From a virus: a stretch of 64,000 nt of DNA. Positions 59,357-64,000 of the stretch are shown in pieces (position 1 is the first letter of the stretch; every line of letters starts with the position of its first letter). Position numbers and translations under genes: made by a program. The notes below the pieces were generated by a model. It searched no databases and had not been told where the DNA came from. It saw nothing but the letters and a program-made list of their open reading frames with translations. The DNA is taken from positions 1 to 64,000 of IMG/VR virus record IMGVR_UViG_3300024346_009227; one strand, written 5' to 3'.

Positions 59357-60712
59357 CTAATATGGTCTAGGTATTTGTGTGCTTATCAAATCAAAACTGG
59401 TAATGGTTGGTAAAGCTGGTTTTGAACCATCTGCCCATATAAATACTGTAGTTCTTGATATTTTTTTATTTTGTGCAGTAAAATTAATAGTATCAGATTC
59501 AATCATACTTCCTGCTGGTTGATATTGCAATGTGTTTGGAGTAGTCTCTGTTCCAACTCTTTCTATTGTGATAGACATAGTTTTTGCTTTATTCATATCA
59601 ATACTTTGAAATACTGGCCCCTTATCTCCATAGATAGTATTATGTATGACATAAGTCTTAAGGGCATCAGCTAAATCTCCAAAGTAACTTACAGTTATTG
59701 TTTCATTTTTTACTCCAGTTGTTGTTGGTCTTTTTATATTTTCAATTTCATAGTTATAAGTAATTATTCCTTTTACTTTATCATGTGTTTCTGAAAATGA
59801 AGTTATTGTTAATGCAAGATATTTAGTGTTTAAAGCACTCTTTACCGTTGTCCATAATGCCAATGCTTCTGTATATCTATTGCTTGGAGTTGATGTAGAA
59901 GATGAAGATAGACCAGTTATAGTTCCTTCTATAGAAAGCGTATCTCTTAATGTTTCATTAGATTGTTTGTCTGTAAGTGTTTGTTCATGGTGTGCTTGTG
60001 GTAATTGAGGAATAATTGAATTTTTTAATAAATCATTATGATAAGTTAAATTTATTTCAGCAGAGAATTCCCCACCAAGTACATTGACACTATAATTAAT
60101 TAATTTATTTGAAGGTGAAGCTTTTAAATAAGTATTTTTAGCAGCATCTTTTATATCTGTTGGAATAAGTTCGTTTATTTTTTTTAGAACTTCTGTTTTT
60201 GATGTTTCCCAACCATTTTTGCCATCAACATCTTTAGACTTACAAGAAATTTTATGGTTTACTTTTGTGAATCTTAAATCTTCATCGTTATAATCAACTG
60301 ACCATGATTCATCTATATCTGAAGCGTTGGTTTTATCTGGTACTGATTTTGATCCAATGGTTACTGAATCTGCTTCCATTTCAATTGTGTAATCACAAAA
60401 ATTAACCCAAATATCTTCTTTAAAATTTAGACTTTTAATTCTAGGAATAAATTTAATTGGTGAGCTTTTACCATCTCTTGATTGAATCTCAAAATATGTT
60501 TTGTCTGTAAAAGCATTGACTTGTGCTATTATCGCTGCTTGTCTTGCAATAATGGCAGAGTGTCTTGCATCTACAGATATAGCTTGACTTGGAACAATTT
60601 TTGCAGATACAGATATATTAAAAAGATATGTCTTTGCTTTTCCATTGTCATAAAATTGAACGCTTTCTTGCAATGAAAATGTTTGAATTGGGTCTGATAA
60701 TGTTCCAGCCAT
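59357..60712 (-). CDS. tail protein, paralogue of the previous gene
   Basis: 451 aa. Opens MAGTLSDPIQTFSLQESVQF with FYDNGKAKTYLFNISVSAKI, like FRESGKVKTTTITVDLKGKI in the paralogue. The conserved pairs (CDYTI, DESWSVD, RFTKVN, GTITG, KTMSITIER, ISRTTVFIW) run over the whole length. It has about 30 residues more than its partner, mostly in the HSAIIARQAAIIAQV helix region. No recognised family. Located between the fibre-like gene and its paralogue, so part of the tail assembly block. Confidence 0.62.
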   Translation of the reverse strand: MAGTLSDPIQTFSLQESVQFYDNGKAKTYLFNISVSAKIVPSQAISVDARHSAIIARQAAIIAQVNAFTDKTYFEIQSRDGKSSPIKFIPRIKSLNFKEDIWVNFCDYTIEMEADSVTIGSKSVPDKTNASDIDESWSVDYNDEDLRFTKVNHKISCKSKDVDGKNGWETSKTEVLKKINELIPTDIKDAAKNTYLKASPSNKLINYSVNVLGGEFSAEINLTYHNDLLKNSIIPQLPQAHHEQTLTDKQSNETLRDTLSIEGTITGLSSSSTSTPSNRYTEALALWTTVKSALNTKYLALTITSFSETHDKVKGIITYNYEIENIKRPTTTGVKNETITVSYFGDLADALKTYVIHNTIYGDKGPVFQSIDMNKAKTMSITIERVGTETTPNTLQYQPAGSMIESDTINFTAQNKKISRTTVFIWADGSKPALPTITSFDLISTQIPRPY

Positions 60713-60714
60713 GT

Positions 60715-61866
60715 TTAATCCTCAAAGCCATGTGTATATAACTGCATGGTTTCATTAAATGGTTGATTTACTTCTGGAATAACTAACTCTATTGAATCAA
60801 AACAAACATCATTTGCATATATATTAAAATCAATACTATTAGTTATGGCAGAAGAAGCACCATAAGCTATTAAAGGCATATAATTCCAAGTTGCTTCAAC
60901 ATCTCTTTGTATAAACATCTCCATAGATGAACCATCTGGTATTGCATTGAATGTAGTTCCAAGACCAATTATAGTAATACTTAATGATTCATTAATAGAT
61001 GCATACTGATTGCTCAAATAAAGATTTAAACTTTCAAAGTGTGATGGGTTTATTATATCTCCAGATATATATGTATAAACAAACCCTGTTGTTAGTGCAG
61101 TATCATCTACCATCAAAAACAATTCTAAATTATTTTCAAAAAATGATTTTATATAAAGCTCTACACTATTTATTTGTTGGTCTATTGTTGATGAACGAAT
61201 ATTGAAATCAATAGATCCATCTGCATCAGTATATAAATACAAATTTTTTATGAATAAATCGGCTGATGATTCTACAAATGCTTTTAAATAAAGTTCTTTA
61301 TTGTCTTGATGTTCATTCCAATATTTTATAAATAAATTAATTGAATTTTGTGGAAATGATTTTAAATATAAATTTGTTTGTTCTTGCGTGTTGGCTTCTA
61401 AATACAAAGCTCTTGCACCAAAAAACATAGCTGTTGATTTTATATATAAAGAAACATTGTTGTCAAAATTTGATTTTAAAAATAAATTCCTAAAATTAAA
61501 AAATGTTGATGGTGAAGGAGTGGGTGCAGGAGTTGTTGTGGTAGTGGTAGTTGTAGTGGTAGTTGAGGGTTGTGGGGTTGTTGGTTCGCCTGTTGTAGTA
61601 GTAGTTGTTTCTAATGTGATCGTTGGTGCTGGTGCTGAACCTAAAAATGGTAACCATCCTGATAGTGGCACATTTAATGGGTCATCTGAGGTGTTATAGT
61701 AATAAACATCTGAATACTGTTGAATAACCCATTGAGATACTATAATGTCATAAAACAACACATAGCTTGTATCTAAAGAGTTTCTATATGTAACAACATT
61801 GTAGTATTCAAATGTTCCATTAAAATTACCTCCGCTACCAGCACCAGATATAATATAATTTGCCAT
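60715..61866 (-). CDS. tail fibre-like protein with LYLKS-type repeats
   Basis: 383 aa. A short N-terminal domain (YYNVVTYRNSLDTSYVLFYD and PLSGWLPFLG) is followed by a Thr-rich linker (ETTTTTTGEPTTPQPSTTTT) and then a repetitive region with recurring strands at roughly 14-30-residue spacing: NLFLKS, SLYIKS, ALYLEA, NLYLKS, NLFIKY, ELYLKA, DLFIKN, ELYIKS. This regular alternation suggests a beta-solenoid or trimeric beta-helix fibre shaft. Acceptor unknown. GAGGATTAA precedes the ATG on the minus strand. Confidence 0.65.
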   Translation of the reverse strand: MANYIISGAGSGGNFNGTFEYYNVVTYRNSLDTSYVLFYDIIVSQWVIQQYSDVYYYNTSDDPLNVPLSGWLPFLGSAPAPTITLETTTTTTGEPTTPQPSTTTTTTTTTTTPAPTPSPSTFFNFRNLFLKSNFDNNVSLYIKSTAMFFGARALYLEANTQEQTNLYLKSFPQNSINLFIKYWNEHQDNKELYLKAFVESSADLFIKNLYLYTDADGSIDFNIRSSTIDQQINSVELYIKSFFENNLELFLMVDDTALTTGFVYTYISGDIINPSHFESLNLYLSNQYASINESLSITIIGLGTTFNAIPDGSSMEMFIQRDVEATWNYMPLIAYGASSAITNSIDFNIYANDVCFDSIELVIPEVNQPFNETMQLYTHGFED

Positions 61867-61877
61867 AATTTACCTTA

Positions 61878-64000
61878 CTATGAATTCATTTCATTTTTAA
61901 GTTGTTTACCTATCTGTGTAACTATCCATCCTTTTAGTTCTTCTGTCGCTTGTGTTACCGCTGTATATACACCTTCTGGATTAAAGTCAATATTTAAAGA
62001 AGCATTCAAATTGCCCATTACTTCTATATTTATTATTGATGGTATTTTATTAACTTGTGTTTGTAATGCTTCAGCATAAGCTTTAAATGTATCTATTTGT
62101 TCGCCAAAAGGCTTAAGGAATGTAGTTCCTAGTTTGTTTATTGCATCAGCTAATTGTGTAACGGAAGTCATATCTATTGCTGGAGTTGCGTTTTCTTGCT
62201 GATTTGGAACAAATGCCCCTCTTCTAGCATACATAACTCCACCATTAGACATATAACTAGTATTTCCATTTATATGTTTTAATAAATTTAAATTTTTAGA
62301 TGTTGATTCTCTATTTACCACAAACTCTCCTGGTGTGAGCATGGCAGGAACAGTGTCTGTACCTCTTGGTGTGAATCCACCATCTGCAAAATAGTTTACC
62401 AGACCACCAGAATTATAACCTTTTCTTTTTGACATTTTGTTGGCAGAATCAGCAAAACTTCCAACTCCAGCATTAAATCTAGACGAAGAAGCTAATATGT
62501 TTTGTGATCCTTCCTTATTAGCATTTGCCCCACTCTTAAATGAATCGCCACTTTGAACAAATTTGTTTCCAACTCCAGATAATTTTCCAGTTAATTCATT
62601 TATTCCAGATTCTATTGGATCTACTTTCTTGCCACGAATATTTCCAACACTACCACCAGTTCTAAACCCAGTAACTTCTTTGCCACTATTGATTGCATGT
62701 AACAGAGAATAATTTTTAGATGAAGCTTGTTTATTTACTACAAACTCACCTGGAGTCAACATAGCTGGAATAGTATCTACATTGCCACCAGTACTATATG
62801 AACCTAGATCCATTCCAAGAAAACTTAATTTTTGTCTTTGTGGTTGTTGTGGTTGTTCCTGTCTCTTTTTGGCAAATGCTGCCATTTGACGATAACCACT
62901 AGGCATTTGTTCTTGTGGTTGTTGTTGCATCTGTTGCTGTGGAGCTTGATTAAAGAAGCTTTCTGCATAATTACTTGATTGAAATGCTGGTTGAGCAACT
63001 TGAAGGTTTTGTGGTCGTTGTTGTGCCTGTTGTTGTGGCAACTTTCCTGCAAAATTACTTGGTCTTGGACCTGATTGTAATGCTGCTAATGCTGCTTGTT
63101 GTTTTTGTTGTTGTGATTGTTGCTGAGGATTCTGATTAACTTGAAGTTGTGATCTAAATCTATTCGCTCTTTGTCGTTCTATAGCATTTCTTGCTAGTGT
63201 TGATCTTTGTTGTCTAGCCCAATCATCTTGAAGTTCTCTTTGTTTTTTTTCTTCCGCTTCTTTTTTAAGTTTCGCCCTTAAATATTCATCTGTTGCAAAT
63301 GGGTTTGCTGGTGATAATGTTGTAAGTCCATTTTCCGCATAAATCAAACCACCTAAACTTGCATATGTACTACCAGATTCTTCTTCTTGTTGTTTTTTTT
63401 GTTCTTCTAGATATTCTTTGATTTGTTTTTTAAATTCATCAGAATTACTTTGTATTCCTGATTCATTTGCTTTTGCTGTTTTTAATGCGTTTACTTCTGC
63501 ACCAGTAGCAGAAATATTTCCAAAGGGATTGTTGCCACCACGCATTCTAGACTGAACATCTCCAAGCATACCCATTGCTGCTGATGTTACGCCTTCGCCA
63601 CCAGGCTTAGTTGGATCTTGAAAAGATAGTGCTTGTTGAGCAGAAACGCCACCAGACCCAGTAGAAAATCCAGCTTGCGTATTATCAAAAAGACTACCAG
63701 TTCCATCATTAAATCTAGTGTTAGAAAACATTTGGAATGCATTGTTTTCAGCTTGATTTTTTGCTGCTATTCTATTAGTTATGTCTGAAGTAGTAGCTTT
63801 TCCAATATTGTCAATATATCCTTCTTGATCAACAGTAAGAGATGTTTCTTCTTCACTGCCACTATAAGAACCTAAATTTGCTCTTCTTTTTAAGTATCCG
63901 CCATCATATAAATAACTTACTAATCCACCGCTTGCATATCCAAGTAATTTTTCCGTATTTGACTTAAAAAGATCTACGCCTTTATGCTGTACTTTTTCTT
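61878..64000 (-). CDS. tape measure protein, partial (start outside window)
   Basis: The frame stays open from the stop at 61878 to the window edge at 64000 (at least 707 residues), so the true start is beyond the window; an internal Met at 63731 is not the start. The protein contains a coiled-coil, Gln-rich stretch (SQQQKQQAALAALQSG) and two copies of a tape-measure hallmark, DTIPAMLTPGEFVVNKQASS and DTVPAMLTPGEFVVNRESTS, each followed by a short loop and NLLKHIN-like text. The additional upstream part has SGGLVSYLYDGGYLKRR, repeating the downstream SGGLVNYFADGGFTPRG. It would set the length of the tail tube; the C-terminal end may anchor the tail tip. Confidence 0.78.
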   Translation of the reverse strand, partial: EKVQHKGVDLFKSNTEKLLGYASGGLVSYLYDGGYLKRRANLGSYSGSEEETSLTVDQEGYIDNIGKATTSDITNRIAAKNQAENNAFQMFSNTRFNDGTGSLFDNTQAGFSTGSGGVSAQQALSFQDPTKPGGEGVTSAAMGMLGDVQSRMRGGNNPFGNISATGAEVNALKTAKANESGIQSNSDEFKKQIKEYLEEQKKQQEEESGSTYASLGGLIYAENGLTTLSPANPFATDEYLRAKLKKEAEEKKQRELQDDWARQQRSTLARNAIERQRANRFRSQLQVNQNPQQQSQQQKQQAALAALQSGPRPSNFAGKLPQQQAQQRPQNLQVAQPAFQSSNYAESFFNQAPQQQMQQQPQEQMPSGYRQMAAFAKKRQEQPQQPQRQKLSFLGMDLGSYSTGGNVDTIPAMLTPGEFVVNKQASSKNYSLLHAINSGKEVTGFRTGGSVGNIRGKKVDPIESGINELTGKLSGVGNKFVQSGDSFKSGANANKEGSQNILASSSRFNAGVGSFADSANKMSKRKGYNSGGLVNYFADGGFTPRGTDTVPAMLTPGEFVVNRESTSKNLNLLKHINGNTSYMSNGGVMYARRGAFVPNQQENATPAIDMTSVTQLADAINKLGTTFLKPFGEQIDTFKAYAEALQTQVNKIPSIINIEVMGNLNASLNIDFNPEGVYTAVTQATEELKGWIVTQIGKQLKNEMNS

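Noticed and set aside
61388-61699. Plus-strand open frame with poly-Val
   Set aside because: Antisense to the Thr linker of the fibre-like gene.
61878-63731. Complete 617-aa tape-measure gene starting at 63731
   Set aside because: The frame is open upstream to the window end with tape-measure-like sequence, so the start at 63731 is only an internal Met.
1-64000. tRNA genes or CRISPR arrays
   Set aside because: I saw no tRNA T-arm/acceptor pattern and no regularly spaced non-coding repeats; the only tandem repeats are in coding linkers. A dedicated scan would be decisive.
1-64000. Stop-codon recoding (TAG or TGA), known in some large phages
   Set aside because: TAA, TAG and TGA all end genes at expected places (for example TGA at 2188, TAG at 5335 and 37851), and large genes contain none of them in frame.

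Overview
The window is part of the genome of a tailed bacteriophage (Caudoviricetes type), probably a large-genome phage known only from environmental DNA. The evidence is a complete phage-style replication module, a virion/tail module ending in a tape-measure protein, dense genes with 1-50 nt overlaps, no rRNA or tRNA that I can see, and very few non-coding stretches. The DNA is strongly AT-rich (about 30% G+C by eye, not computed). The standard genetic code fits: TAA, TAG and TGA all end genes and TGG encodes Trp. Nothing in the sequence identifies the host.

Layout. (1) 1-19,200: accessory region, mostly + strand, rich in glycan genes (sugar epimerase, sugar C-methyltransferase, several glycosyltransferases, sulfotransferase, cupin). 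Mixed in are HNH proteins, a GNAT acetyltransferase, peptide deformylase, ThyX, an exported protein and a papain-like protease. Three single minus-strand genes (3739, 5319, 18433) interrupt it. (2) 19,410-41,581: nucleotide metabolism and replication, all + strand. It holds class II ribonucleotide reductase, a RecA/UvsX-like recombinase interrupted by an intein, nucleases, DnaB-type helicase, primase, dNMP kinase, RecB/Cas4-like nuclease, Nudix hydrolase, DNA polymerase III alpha split into two genes around a DnaQ-like exonuclease, SSB, two glycosyltransferases and PhoH. (3) 41,582-47,993: a second glycan cluster with GT-B and GT-A glycosyltransferases, a sugar nucleotidyltransferase, a GHMP-kinase-like protein and a methyltransferase remnant. 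(4) 47,974-49,929: a homing-endonuclease-like gene and small DNA-metabolism-like genes. (5) 49,901-64,000: virion module on the minus strand, with Thr/Pro-rich linker proteins, a 1573-residue tail protein, two paralogous tail proteins, a fibre-like repeat protein and a tape-measure protein that runs off the window.

How it fits together. The phage appears to make its own dNTPs (class II RNR, ThyX, dNMP kinase), replicate with a bacterial-type Pol III alpha plus separate proofreading subunit, and recombine with a RecA homologue. It also carries well over a dozen sugar-transfer genes, which could modify the host surface, the virion (whose proteins have long mucin-like Thr tracts) or DNA.

Strongest unusual signals: a ~290-nt structured leader (4688-4981) with a loop perfectly complementary to the Shine-Dalgarno of a cupin gene; an intein in the recombinase P-loop with the Trp-Cys-Thr hallmarks of class 3 inteins and Glu as first residue; the split Pol III alpha; and the Thr-rich, Cys-rich modular tail proteins that share a C-terminal motif.
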